From NCBI GenBank assembly GCA_050954285.1, contig JBPBPL010000021.1, forward strand, positions 25,417-89,416: a DNA stretch of 64,000 bases, read 5' to 3'. Every line of letters begins with the position of its first letter. The stretch's first letter is position 1. Origin of the DNA: Mucilaginibacter_A sp050954285. GTDB taxonomy: Bacteria; Bacteroidota; Bacteroidia; Sphingobacteriales; Sphingobacteriaceae. A model generated the notes under the pieces. The model saw only the letters and a program-made list of their open reading frames with translations. It made no database searches and was not told where the DNA came from. Below, one piece after another: positions 17,376 to 25,672 of the stretch. The translations under genes and the position numbers were made by a program.

Positions 17376-18161
17376 ATGATAACCATTTTAGATCGAATTG
17401 TTGCCCGCAAAAGAACAGAAGTCCAGGCTGCAAAAAATAAAACTTCGTACACCAAATTAGAAGAATCAGAATTTTTTAACCGTACACCTTATTCTTTTCG
17501 GGAGTTTTTGCTTGATCCTTCGCGTAGCGGAATTATTGCAGAATTTAAGCGGAAATCTCCCTCAAAAGGCATTATTAATGATCAGGCAAAAGTTAAACAA
17601 GTAACGCAGGCTTATGCGGCGGCTGGTGCTTCGGCTTTGTCGGTTTTAACTGATCGTGCTTTTTTTATGGGTAAAAAATCGGATTTGGTACAGGCGCGGA
17701 AAGCCAATCAGATTCCGGTTTTGCGTAAAGATTTCATGATCGATGAATACCAGATTATTGAAGCAAAAGCGTTGGGTGCAGACATTATTTTGCTAATTGC
17801 GGCAATTTTATCTCCGCAGGAAATCAAAAAAATGGCAGCTTTGGCCAAAAGTTTGGGGTTGAATGTTTTGCTGGAAGTGCATAATCTGGAAGAACTGGAA
17901 CGCAGTTTAGACCCGCAACTTGATGTTATCGGCATAAACAACCGCAATCTGGCTGATTTCACCGTTTCGGTGGATACTTCTTTTACCCTGATAAAATCTA
18001 TTCCGCCCGAGTTTTTAAAGATTTCAGAAAGTGCAATTTCTAATCCGGAAACTATTCGACAGCTAAAAGAAGCTGGTTTTAACGGTTTTTTAATTGGAGA
18101 AACATTTATGAAAGAAGCTGATCCGGGAATGGCGATGAAGGATTTTGTGGGGAAGATTTAG
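17376..18161 (+). CDS. trpC: Indole-3-glycerol phosphate synthase
   Basis: 261 aa TIM barrel. Motifs: IIAEFKRKSPSKG (phosphate and catalytic Lys), VLTDRAFFMG, PVLRKDFMIDEYQI, ALGADIILLIAAIL, LLEVHNLEEL, IGINNRNLADF, ISESAI and GFLIGETFM. It converts CdRP to indole-3-glycerol phosphate. Expected neighbours trpD (before) and trpF, trpB, trpA (after) are absent here, so the pathway must be completed elsewhere. Two words of the interspersed family lie inside (17974-17987 and 18062-18075). Confidence 0.95.
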   Translation: MITILDRIVARKRTEVQAAKNKTSYTKLEESEFFNRTPYSFREFLLDPSRSGIIAEFKRKSPSKGIINDQAKVKQVTQAYAAAGASALSVLTDRAFFMGKKSDLVQARKANQIPVLRKDFMIDEYQIIEAKALGADIILLIAAILSPQEIKKMAALAKSLGLNVLLEVHNLEELERSLDPQLDVIGINNRNLADFTVSVDTSFTLIKSIPPEFLKISESAISNPETIRQLKEAGFNGFLIGETFMKEADPGMAMKDFVGKI

Positions 18162-18208
18162 CAGAAAATAGAACCCCGTTTCCAGATTTATTTTTCGTGT
18201 AAATTCCG

Positions 18209-18216
18209 TATCTTTA
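18209..18216 (+). promoter_or_regulatory. Promoter -7 element (TATCTTTA) for hflX
   Basis: Near match to TAnnTTTG, 67 bp before the hflX ATG. The intergenic stretch downstream ends in TTATAAAAGGAGTAT (18261-18275), an AGGAG run at good distance from ATG 18284 that is also one mismatch from the interspersed word. Confidence 0.4.
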
Positions 18217-18283
18217 AGCATAACTCTAATTTAAAAAACATTTATACTCCAATTTTCATCTTATAAAAGGAGTATTGATCAAT

Positions 18284-19468
18284 ATGAAACAAAAATATTA
18301 TGATACTGCTATCAAGCAGGAAAAAGCGGTTTTAGTTGGCATTATTACGCCAGGCGAAACTGAAGAACAAGAACGTGAATATCTGGAAGAACTGGAATTT
18401 TTAGTGGATACGGCGGGCGGTGTAACCGTAAAAACTTTCACTCAAAAAATGCAGCGGCCAGAACGTGCCACGTTTGTTGGAACCGGCAAACTGGAAGAAA
18501 TAAAAGCTTACGTTGTTTCTGAAGAAATTGATTTGGTGGTTTTTGATGATGAACTTTCGGCGTCGCAAATACGAAATATTGAGAACGAATTGCAGGTGAA
18601 AATCCTCGACAGAAGCAATTTGATCCTGGATATTTTTGCTGGCCGTGCGCAAACTGCACAGGCTAAGGCACAGGTAGAACTGGCGCAGTTGCAATATCTG
18701 CTGCCCAGATTAACGCGTTTGTGGACGCACTTGGAACGACAAAAAGGTGGTATCGGGATGCGCGGACCAGGTGAAAGCCAGATTGAAACAGACAGGCGTT
18801 TGATCCTGAATAAAATCTCGCTGTTGAAAGAGAAATTGAAACACATCGATCAGCAAAACGAAACGCAGCGCAAAAACCGTGTAGCATTGGTTCGCGTGGC
18901 TTTGGTTGGCTATACGAATGTGGGGAAATCTACGATCATGAACATGATTTCCAAATCAGAGGTTTTTGCAGAAAACAAACTGTTTGCCACGCTGGATACA
19001 ACGGTGCGCAAAGTGGTAATCGAAAACTTGCCGTTTCTACTTTCAGATACGGTTGGGTTCATCCGTAAACTTCCTCACCATTTGATCGAATGTTTCAAAT
19101 CGACGTTGGATGAAGTGCGGGAAGCTGATATTTTGATTCATGTGGTAGATATTTCTCACCCAAATTTTGAAGATCAGATTGCTACGGTTACAGAAACGCT
19201 GAAAGATTTGGGCGCAATTGATAAGCAAATCATTACTGTTTTTAACAAGATTGATGCTTATCACCCGGAAAGCAGCAACCCGGAAGAACCGGAAACGGTA
19301 CCAACGCTGGAAGAATTTGAGCAAAGCTGGATGGCAAAAAATAATAGTCCGGCAATATTCATTTCCGCCTTGAACAAAGAAAACCTGGAAGATTTTAGAA
19401 AAATGCTGTACGAACATATAAAAGCGATTCATACCGAACGTTATCCTTACGACCAGCTGTTGTACTGA
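18284..19468 (+). CDS. hflX: GTPase HflX
   Basis: 394 aa from ATG 18284 (a TTG three codons earlier is in frame). The N-terminal HflX domain has FVGTGKLEEI and VVFDDELSASQ. A helical region with GGIGMRGPGESQIETDRR precedes the Obg-like G domain: G1 VGYTNVGKST, G3 DTVGFIRKLPH, G4 FNKID. HflX rescues stalled ribosomes after heat or antibiotic stress by splitting them. Length is typical. Own promoter, monocistronic. Confidence 0.95.
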   Translation: MKQKYYDTAIKQEKAVLVGIITPGETEEQEREYLEELEFLVDTAGGVTVKTFTQKMQRPERATFVGTGKLEEIKAYVVSEEIDLVVFDDELSASQIRNIENELQVKILDRSNLILDIFAGRAQTAQAKAQVELAQLQYLLPRLTRLWTHLERQKGGIGMRGPGESQIETDRRLILNKISLLKEKLKHIDQQNETQRKNRVALVRVALVGYTNVGKSTIMNMISKSEVFAENKLFATLDTTVRKVVIENLPFLLSDTVGFIRKLPHHLIECFKSTLDEVREADILIHVVDISHPNFEDQIATVTETLKDLGAIDKQIITVFNKIDAYHPESSNPEEPETVPTLEEFEQSWMAKNNSPAIFISALNKENLEDFRKMLYEHIKAIHTERYPYDQLLY

Positions 19469-19481
19469 TACTGTTTTTATC
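19468..19481 (-). repeat. Interspersed word, variant ATACTGTTTTTATC
   Basis: Second form of the word (revcomp TAAAAACAGYA). It overlaps the hflX stop codon by one base and fills the start of the hflX-rbfA gap. Confidence 0.75.
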
Positions 19482-19516
19482 AACCTAAAATCATGATCAA
19501 TAATTTAAATACCATT

Positions 19517-19524
19517 TATCTTTG
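19517..19524 (+). promoter_or_regulatory. Promoter -7 element (TATCTTTG) for rbfA
   Basis: Exact match to TAnnTTTG, 40 bp upstream of the rbfA ATG. The -33 region is weak. Confidence 0.55.
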
Positions 19525-19563
19525 GCGCTCGTTTATTGTAAACCCGCCCGTTAAATAAATATC

Positions 19564-19926
19564 ATGGAATCTAAAAGACAACAAAAATTTGCCGGTGTAA
19601 TCCAGCAGGATCTGGCAGCTATTTTTCAGCGGGAAGGAATGACTTTTCTGCCCAATACTTTAATCACCATTACTAAAGTACGCACCACGCCAGATTTGGC
19701 TATTGCGCGCGTTTTCCTGAGTTTTTTCAATATTACCAACAAGGAGCAGGCGCTGCAAACTATTAAGTTGCACGCTTCGGAAATCCGTTATAAATTGGGC
19801 AGACAAATCAAAGATCAGGTGCGCGTAGTGCCGCAACTGGAATTTTTTGTAGACGATACTAGCGATTACGTAGACCGGATGGATAAGATTTTTGATAAAA
19901 TTCATAAAGACGAAAACGAAAATTAA
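19564..19926 (+). CDS. rbfA: 30S ribosome-binding factor A
   Basis: 120 aa KH-like protein. It shows the RbfA pattern: short N-terminus ESKRQQKFAGVIQQDLAAIFQ, ITITKVRTTPDLAIARVFLSFF in the middle, IRYKLGRQIKDQVRVVPQLEFFVDDT near the end. It acts in late 30S subunit maturation at the 16S 5' region. The downstream peptidase gene starts 8 bp after its stop, so the two are co-transcribed. Confidence 0.93.
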   Translation: MESKRQQKFAGVIQQDLAAIFQREGMTFLPNTLITITKVRTTPDLAIARVFLSFFNITNKEQALQTIKLHASEIRYKLGRQIKDQVRVVPQLEFFVDDTSDYVDRMDKIFDKIHKDENEN

Positions 19927-19934
19927 GCAGTTTT

Positions 19935-20639
19935 ATGCTGAATGAAAAGCAGCAGCAATTTACCAATCTCCTGCAAAAACATGCGCAGGAGATTGGTAAA
20001 GTTGTTGATTTCGATCCCGAAAAAGACCGTTTATTTCCTTTTGATTTCACCGCTTCCAACAAAAAATTAAGCGCAGAAACAGTTGCTGATACCGCTGCTT
20101 TTTCTACCTGGGTAACCCACATTATCAAACAAAACCATTGTAAATACGGCATCGGCGGGTATTTTGAAAACCGTACGCTGTATGCCAGAAGTTCTCATTT
20201 CGATACTTTGGATGAGCCTCGCCGGTTGCATTTGGGCATAGATATTTGGGGCGAAGCAGGTACGCCAGTTTATACTCCTTTTGCCGGCAAAATTCACAGC
20301 TTTCAGGATAATGATCATTTTGGAGATTATGGCGCAACGATAATTTTGGAACACTGTTTTTATGGCATAAATTTTTATGCGCTTTATGGCCATTTAAACC
20401 GGGCATCGCTGCAGGATTTATATCCAGGAAAAATCATTCAAAAAAACGAACTGATAGCCAAATTTGGTATTCCTGCGGAAAATGGCAACTGGCCGCCGCA
20501 TTTGCATTACCAAATTATGTTTGATATGGAAGGAAAAGTTGGTGATTATCCAGGGGTTTGCAAGTTTTCTGAACGCGAAAAATATCAGCAGAATATTCCT
20601 GATCCGAATTTAATTTTACGCTTTCCGGTACAACGATAA
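19935..20639 (+). CDS. M23 family metallopeptidase (LytM-like)
   Basis: 234 aa. Zinc and active-site motifs: LHLGIDIWGEAGTPVYTPFAGKI (HxxxD), FYALYGHL, and PPHLHYQIM (HxH). This is the LytM/M23 fold that cleaves peptidoglycan cross-bridges. There is no signal peptide or membrane helix, which is odd for a wall enzyme, so it may be non-classically placed or act on another substrate. It follows rbfA at 8 bp. Confidence 0.8.
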   Translation: MLNEKQQQFTNLLQKHAQEIGKVVDFDPEKDRLFPFDFTASNKKLSAETVADTAAFSTWVTHIIKQNHCKYGIGGYFENRTLYARSSHFDTLDEPRRLHLGIDIWGEAGTPVYTPFAGKIHSFQDNDHFGDYGATIILEHCFYGINFYALYGHLNRASLQDLYPGKIIQKNELIAKFGIPAENGNWPPHLHYQIMFDMEGKVGDYPGVCKFSEREKYQQNIPDPNLILRFPVQR

Positions 20640-20680
20640 CGCAGTTTTTTCGTTATTCTATTTCATTCATTCTCAAACTC

Positions 20681-21343
20681 ATGCTGTTTTTATTCCTGTT
20701 TTTTCAAACGTTTATTTCTGCTTTTGTGGCAGAAGATCAGCCGCAGTTTAAAGGCGGACAAGGTGCATTAAATAGTTTTTTATCACAAAACCTGATCTAT
20801 CCGGATTATGCCAAGCAAAACTGCATTTCGGGCACGGTGCAGGTTAGTTTCAATATCGATTTAAACAATAAGCCAGTCAATGTCAAGGTGCAAAAAGGTT
20901 TTGGTATTGATCTGGATGATGAAGCCATCCGGCTGGTAAAAATGACGGCTGGTAAATGGATTCTGCCGGCGGATCATGATTTAAGTACAACTTTGATTTT
21001 ACCGGTCAACTTCAATTTAAGTAATTCGGGTTGCAGTATCAGAAGCCGAAGCGATATGGAACAGGCAATTACTGCTTATAAAGCACGTGAAGCTTTGGTG
21101 GATGCGGTTACCAATTATTATAAAAATAAATATCTGGGCAAAGCCGATGCATCCAAAGAACCGGAAATATTGGCTTTAAAAAAGCAGTTAGGTTTAAACG
21201 ATGATTATGCAGATGAAGTAATTGATCAGGCTAACACCAAACTTAAACAAGGTGACCGCGAAGGTGCTTGTGAAGACTGGAATTTTGTGCGCAACATCGG
21301 CAGCAACAAAGCAGATGCAATGCTGGCGAAATATTGCAGATAG
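20681..21343 (+). CDS. Exported protein with a TonB C-terminal domain
   Basis: 220 aa. A signal peptide (MLFLFLFFQTFISAF) is followed by a TonB-C-type domain at about 20-110: DQPQFKGGQGALNSFLSQNLIYPDYAK, GTVQVSFNIDLNNKP, GIDLDDEAIRLVK, LPVNFNL. The C-terminal third is helical and ends in KQGDREGACEDWNFVRNIGSNKADAMLAKYC, a Cys-containing repeat often found behind TonB-C domains in Bacteroidota. It has no N-terminal anchor plus Pro-rich spacer, so it is not a canonical TonB. Codons 1-5 coincide with a variant interspersed word (20681-20694). Confidence 0.65.
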   Translation: MLFLFLFFQTFISAFVAEDQPQFKGGQGALNSFLSQNLIYPDYAKQNCISGTVQVSFNIDLNNKPVNVKVQKGFGIDLDDEAIRLVKMTAGKWILPADHDLSTTLILPVNFNLSNSGCSIRSRSDMEQAITAYKAREALVDAVTNYYKNKYLGKADASKEPEILALKKQLGLNDDYADEVIDQANTKLKQGDREGACEDWNFVRNIGSNKADAMLAKYCR

Positions 21344-21347
21344 GCTG

Positions 21348-21361
21348 ATGCTTCTTTTATC
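21348..21361 (-). repeat. Interspersed word, copy ATGCTTCTTTTATC
   Basis: Intergenic copy a few bases after the stop of the TonB-C gene; 3' flank AGTGTAAAATTAG. Confidence 0.85.
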
Positions 21362-21449
21362 AGTGTAAAATTAGGCTGTCATTTGGATTGAATGCAAATT
21401 ATTGCACATAATATATTTGCTCTAAAACCCTCATTACTTTTAAACTACG

Positions 21450-21463
21450 ATGCTTCTTTTACC
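21450..21463 (-). repeat. Interspersed word, copy ATGCTTCTTTTACC
   Basis: Second copy, same orientation, 102 bp after the previous one; 3' flank GGTATAAAATTATTG. Confidence 0.85.
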
Positions 21464-21488
21464 GGTATAAAATTATTGTTAAACAGCA

Positions 21489-21515
21489 AAGCTCCCTGAT
21501 GGGCAGGGAGCTTTT
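21489..21515. terminator. Hairpin AAGCTCCCTG/CAGGGAGCTT
   Basis: Ten-base-pair perfect stem with a five-base loop and four T on the plus side. It can stop the TonB-C transcript or the minus-strand tRNA-like transcript. The sequence after it (CCAATTATAAACCT) repeats that in front of the trpE leader ORF. Confidence 0.65.
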
Positions 21516-21550
21516 ACTAACCAATTATAAACCTAAATTATGAGAAGGGC

Positions 21551-21661
21551 TGTAGGAGAAGGGGTCGAACCTTCACGAAGTGGTTATCATGTTGCCATGG
21601 TTTCCCAGAATCTTCGCCACCGGGACAAGGAGGTGTGTCTGCCAAATTTCACCATCCTACA
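21551..21661 (-). tRNA. Aberrant tRNA-Leu-like gene (possible pseudo-tRNA)
   Basis: On the minus strand the ends form a perfect 7-bp acceptor (TGTAGGA/TCCTACA). There is a perfect T arm (GAAGG-TTCGACC-CCTTC) and a Leu-type D arm (TGGTGAAATTTGGCAGACAC). The anticodon arm is abnormal: CCTCC-TTGTCCC-GGTGG has a mismatched centre pair and would read GTC (Asp). The variable region is about 42 nt, with an outer CGAAG/CTTCG stem, far above the usual 10-23 nt. Total 111 nt, with no encoded CCA. It looks like tRNA-Leu whose 3' anticodon half and variable arm were replaced. Either a pseudogene or a special tRNA-like RNA. Confidence 0.5.
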
Positions 21662-21813
21662 ATTTATTTCTTCAGCAATTAAAGAACGTCTTTCTTTATT
21701 TGCTGATACAAATCTAAGGCATGATTCAATTTCTTGCAAATATTTCAACAAAATAATTTTATTTTTATCTAAAATTAAATTATACTTGCTAAACGTTACA
21801 TATTTGAAAATAT

Positions 21814-22290
21814 ATGCTTGTGAAAAAACCTCATAATTCGGAAATTGATAATCTCGATATTCAAATCCTGTCTATCCTGATGAAAAACGCCACAACGCCT
21901 TATACGGAGATTGCGAAAGAACTGATTGTTTCCGGCGGAACGATACACGTCCGCATGAAGAAACTGGAGGAATTGGGCATTATTAAAGGTGCAAACCTGG
22001 AAATCAACCCTCAAAAACTGGGTTATGATATCTGTGCCTTCCTGGGAATTTTCCTGGAAAAGGGTTCGCAGTACAACAACGCGGTTAAACAACTGAAAAC
22101 AGTAAATGAAATTGTAGAATTACATTATACAACTGGTAGCTGGAGTATTTTTGCCAAAATTATTTGTCGGGATACCACGCATTTACGAGAAATTTTGAAC
22201 GAACAGATTCAAAGCGTGGAAGGCATCCAGCGTACAGAAACGTTTATTTCATTAGAAGAAAGCATTAAACGCCAGATCGTATTGGATTAA
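21814..22290 (+). CDS. Lrp/AsnC family transcriptional regulator
   Basis: 158 aa. N-terminal winged helix (LDIQILSILMKNATTPYTEIAKEL...GTIHVRMKKLEELGII), then an Asn-C/RAM ligand domain (GYDICAFLGIFLEKGSQY, VELHYTTGSWSIFAKIICRD, GIQRTETFISLEES). Typical length for Lrp/AsnC regulators that respond to amino acids. No neighbouring biosynthetic gene points to its ligand. Its last codons overlap the 3' end of the convergent helicase gene by 4 bp. Confidence 0.9.
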   Translation: MLVKKPHNSEIDNLDIQILSILMKNATTPYTEIAKELIVSGGTIHVRMKKLEELGIIKGANLEINPQKLGYDICAFLGIFLEKGSQYNNAVKQLKTVNEIVELHYTTGSWSIFAKIICRDTTHLREILNEQIQSVEGIQRTETFISLEESIKRQIVLD

Positions 22291-25200
22291 ACCGCTACCA
22301 GTTCTTGCAAAAAACCATAATATAAATAACTGCTGACTTTTGAATAACCCATATCTGCCAGCAATTTGCCATAAGCTTTTACTTGTGTGCGATGCTCGGG
22401 CCGCTGATCGGAAGTGAATTTAAAATCCAGAATAGTTACTTCATCATTGCCAATTAACACCTTATCCGGGCGATAACTCTCGCCTTTACTATCAATAATC
22501 GTTTGCTCAGAAAGATCCTGATAAGGCTTGCTAAGTAATGCTTTGAGGTCTTTATTTTGCAGCACGCTCAACGCATTAATTTTTACTTCTTCTTTTTCGG
22601 CTTCGCGGATCAAACCTTCCTGCTGCATTTCGTTGAGCACTTTTGGTAGCTTGATGATGTCCATCGTCCGGGCAAGCAATTCGTGCAAAATTATTCCTTT
22701 ATGCTGAGCGGCGTCGCCACTCAGCAAATCCAGCTTGACCCACACCTTTTTGCTGGCCAGCGCCTGACTCAACCGCTGTGAAACCGGATATTTTTTTAGC
22801 TGGATTTTTTCTTCGGATGCTGTTTTTACCACTACTTTTTCGGTAACAGGCTCATCCAAAATAAAATTATCATCGGTAAAAGAAGCATTCAACCCTTCAA
22901 CCGGAATGTTCAAAGCCTCCAGAATCAGATCGCCTATAATGCTTGTTTTAGCCTCCGTTTTTCCTTGTCCAGGTGCCGTAATGTACAAATGATTGCGTGT
23001 ACGCGTGGTAGCAACATATAACATATTTAACGCATCCATCAAATTAAACAGCAATTCCTCAAAATAAGCCTTCGAAAAATCAGATTTGCCTAATGCTTTT
23101 TTGTAATTTACAGGAACAGACTGCAACTTTTCATAAGGCGTTTCCTGCGTATCCACCCAGAAAATGCCATTCGTCATGCCGTCTAAATCCCAGCTGCAAA
23201 ACGGCAGCATCACCACATCAAATGCCAATCCTTTCGATTTATGGATCGTCATCACCTGCACGGCATCATTTTGCGAACCGGAAGGCAAAGCTTTCAGTTT
23301 CCCTTCTTCCTCCCACCACTCCAAAAAACGGGTAATGCCGAGTTCGCCTTGCGTAGTAAATCTGGCCAGCATGTCCCGGAAGGCAAATAAATACGGCAAG
23401 TGCTGCGTTTGCGTGTCCAGATTATAAACGGTAATCAGTTGCTCGGCGAGTTCATTGAGCGGCAGTTGCTGCCAGGCATAAAAATTTCGGCACAATTCAG
23501 CCGGCAACAGATTTTGCATTTTGCTGATCGGCGTATCTTTTAGGTTGATCCAGGCCGCAGCCGGAACGCTTTTGCCCAACTGTTTGTAATACAATTGCAC
23601 GCACAAACCTTTGTATAAAGTTGATTGCTGATTTTGCATAACCATCAGCTGTAACGTACTGGTTAACAGCTTTACTGCAGAATTATTATTAATCAGCAAT
23701 GCCTCGCCCGAAAGCACTTCGTAAGAACCAAAAGGCTCGCCCAAAGTTTCCTGCCGGATTTTCCGCGCCTGCTGATCGGCCATTAAATGCCCGATCACAT
23801 CTCTCGCCTCGCGATTGCTGCGCACCAAAATGCAGATTTGCCCGGCCTGATATCTTCCGGAACCGATCCAATTATTTAGCTTTTCTGATAAATGCAACAA
23901 AGCATCTTCCCGCACCTGCGAAGCGCGGTAAGCATTATTTTCTACTGATAAAAACAGCACTTCAACCGAACCGCCAGATAATGTGCTGGCTGCTTTTTTT
24001 TGAAAACTTTGGAGGTAAGCATCCGGAATGATGTGATCCAGACCAATAGTTTTCCACCAGTCGTCATATAATTCTGTGCTGCCATCCTGCAAAACTTTAT
24101 CATTAATTAACGTTTGCAGCAGTTTGGGTATTTCCTGAAAAAGATGATTATTAAAATCGATGATATTAGCCGCACTACGGTAATTTTCTTCCAGCGAATC
24201 ACTCACCACATTATGCGCACCGATATCTGCTTTTGCTTTGTGTAGCAAAATGCGCCAGTCGCCGTTGCGCCAGCGATAAATTGACTGCTTTACATCGCCC
24301 ACAATCAAATTATCAATCATTTTTCCGTTGGCTTCTCCAATGGTATTTTGTAGCAACGGCAAAAAATTGTCCCACTGAAAAGAGGAAGTATCCTGAAACT
24401 CATCAAACAAGAAATTTTTATAGCGATTTCCCATTTTCTCCCAGATAAAAGACGGATTATCCTGCTGATCTGCCGTAATTCCTTTTAGCAAAAACTGTGC
24501 ATCGCTAATTAGCAATGCCTGATTTTCTTCGCGATAATCCGTCAGCAAAGAAGCCATTTCCTGCATCAGCCGCAAATAATACAAGTTCGTGTTGATAGCT
24601 TTTGCCATTTCGTACTTGCCGGTTTCTGCGGAAAAGAAATCCTGCAAATCCAGCAAAACCGGGTTCAGCTGATTGTATAAACTGGCAACCGAAGCCGTCA
24701 ATTTTCCACCTTTCTGGTATTCTTCAGGATTGTCGATTAACTTTTTTAGGTCGATAAAAACAGTATGATCACCTGCCGCCAGCTTGTGCAATTTGGAAGC
24801 TGGATGCCGGGATTTCCCTTTCAGTTCTTCTAACTGTACGCCTGATTTTTCCCAAACCTGCAAAGCATCGGCCCCGGAAACCTTAAAAGCTTCTTCAAAA
24901 TAAGCGATCCTGGCGCGTGTCATCTTCATCAAATCCGGAAATAAATTAGCCGAATCCAGTTCTTTCAACGCATTTTCAAACGGTTGGAAACGCTCCTTAA
25001 AAATTTCACCCGTTAAATCCAGCAATTCACGCCGGTAGTTCCAGCTTTTGTTATCTCCTACCCTGTCCAGCGCCAAGCTTATAATCCATTGCAGCAGCTC
25101 GGGCTTTTCATCCAACCGCTCGTTCAGTTTATCGGCCAGCGATTGTTTTACTTTCTCAAGGTTCATTTCCAGTTTATAACCGGCATCCAAACCCAGCTCA

Positions 25201-25589
25201 AACGTAAAACTGCGGATTACCTGCTGCACAAAACCATCAATTGTGTTGATTGAAAATCGGCTGTAATCGTGCAAAATACGGCGGTAAACCAGATGTGCCC
25301 GCTCCTGCAAACTTTCAGGATTTAGTTGCGGATGCGCTTGCAAAATTATTCCCCTGAAAATTTCCGCACTTTTTTCTCCCAAAGCCAACGAACGCAGCAC
25401 GCTTAAAATACGGCTCTTCATTTCTTCTGTGGCTTTATTGGTAAAAGTTACGGCCAGCACTTCGCGGTATTTCAACTCATTATCAAACAAAAGCGTTAAA
25501 TAATGCGCCGTCAGGCTGAAAGTTTTGCCGGAACCAGCCGAAGCCTGTAAAATTTTGAGCGGTTTTTGCGGGAAGATATTCGTGTTCAC
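22287..25589 (-). CDS. UvrD/RecB-like helicase with C-terminal nuclease (AddA-like)
   Basis: About 1100 aa. Helicase motifs: I ILQASAGSGKTFSL, Ia AVTFTNKATEEMKSR, II FLFDEFQDTSSFQW, III LIVGDVKQSIYRWRNGD, IV ILVRSNREA, V VQVMTIHKSKGLAFDVVMLP, VI LYVATTRTRNHLYI. The C-terminus has a PD-(D/E)XK nuclease (TILDFKFTSDQ, then QVKAYGKLL). This is a RecB/AddA-type double-strand-break resection enzyme; no addB-like partner lies next to it. A start at 25739 would overlap the divergent phosphatase gene and add a non-conserved leader. GTG 25589, just before the Walker A region, is the better start. Three interspersed words of both forms lie inside, and a further one (22875) near the nuclease part. Confidence 0.85.
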   Translation of the reverse strand: MNTNIFPQKPLKILQASAGSGKTFSLTAHYLTLLFDNELKYREVLAVTFTNKATEEMKSRILSVLRSLALGEKSAEIFRGIILQAHPQLNPESLQERAHLVYRRILHDYSRFSINTIDGFVQQVIRSFTFELGLDAGYKLEMNLEKVKQSLADKLNERLDEKPELLQWIISLALDRVGDNKSWNYRRELLDLTGEIFKERFQPFENALKELDSANLFPDLMKMTRARIAYFEEAFKVSGADALQVWEKSGVQLEELKGKSRHPASKLHKLAAGDHTVFIDLKKLIDNPEEYQKGGKLTASVASLYNQLNPVLLDLQDFFSAETGKYEMAKAINTNLYYLRLMQEMASLLTDYREENQALLISDAQFLLKGITADQQDNPSFIWEKMGNRYKNFLFDEFQDTSSFQWDNFLPLLQNTIGEANGKMIDNLIVGDVKQSIYRWRNGDWRILLHKAKADIGAHNVVSDSLEENYRSAANIIDFNNHLFQEIPKLLQTLINDKVLQDGSTELYDDWWKTIGLDHIIPDAYLQSFQKKAASTLSGGSVEVLFLSVENNAYRASQVREDALLHLSEKLNNWIGSGRYQAGQICILVRSNREARDVIGHLMADQQARKIRQETLGEPFGSYEVLSGEALLINNNSAVKLLTSTLQLMVMQNQQSTLYKGLCVQLYYKQLGKSVPAAAWINLKDTPISKMQNLLPAELCRNFYAWQQLPLNELAEQLITVYNLDTQTQHLPYLFAFRDMLARFTTQGELGITRFLEWWEEEGKLKALPSGSQNDAVQVMTIHKSKGLAFDVVMLPFCSWDLDGMTNGIFWVDTQETPYEKLQSVPVNYKKALGKSDFSKAYFEELLFNLMDALNMLYVATTRTRNHLYITAPGQGKTEAKTSIIGDLILEALNIPVEGLNASFTDDNFILDEPVTEKVVVKTASEEKIQLKKYPVSQRLSQALASKKVWVKLDLLSGDAAQHKGIILHELLARTMDIIKLPKVLNEMQQEGLIREAEKEEVKINALSVLQNKDLKALLSKPYQDLSEQTIIDSKGESYRPDKVLIGNDEVTILDFKFTSDQRPEHRTQVKAYGKLLADMGYSKVSSYLYYGFLQELVAV

Positions 25590-25632
25590 AATCAATAATA
25601 AAGATTTTTTATGAAAGTTTGGATAAGTTTCG

Positions 25633-25646
25633 ATGCTTCTTTTATC
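25633..25646 (-). repeat. Interspersed word, copy ATGCTTCTTTTATC
   Basis: Exact copy in the short divergent gap between the helicase and phosphatase genes, 27 bp before the phosphatase ATG. Confidence 0.85.
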
Positions 25647-25672
25647 CCTATTTTTAGGGCGAATTTTTAAAA

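Noticed and set aside
17348..20650. Recurrent (TAA)GCAGTTTT after stop codons (17348, 19924, 20638)
   Set aside because: Only three short matches with different continuations; probably chance.
21540..21836. 98-codon ORF on the plus strand across the tRNA-like gene
   Set aside because: It is the antisense of the tRNA-like sequence plus AT-rich spacer; the tRNA arms explain the sequence conservation better.
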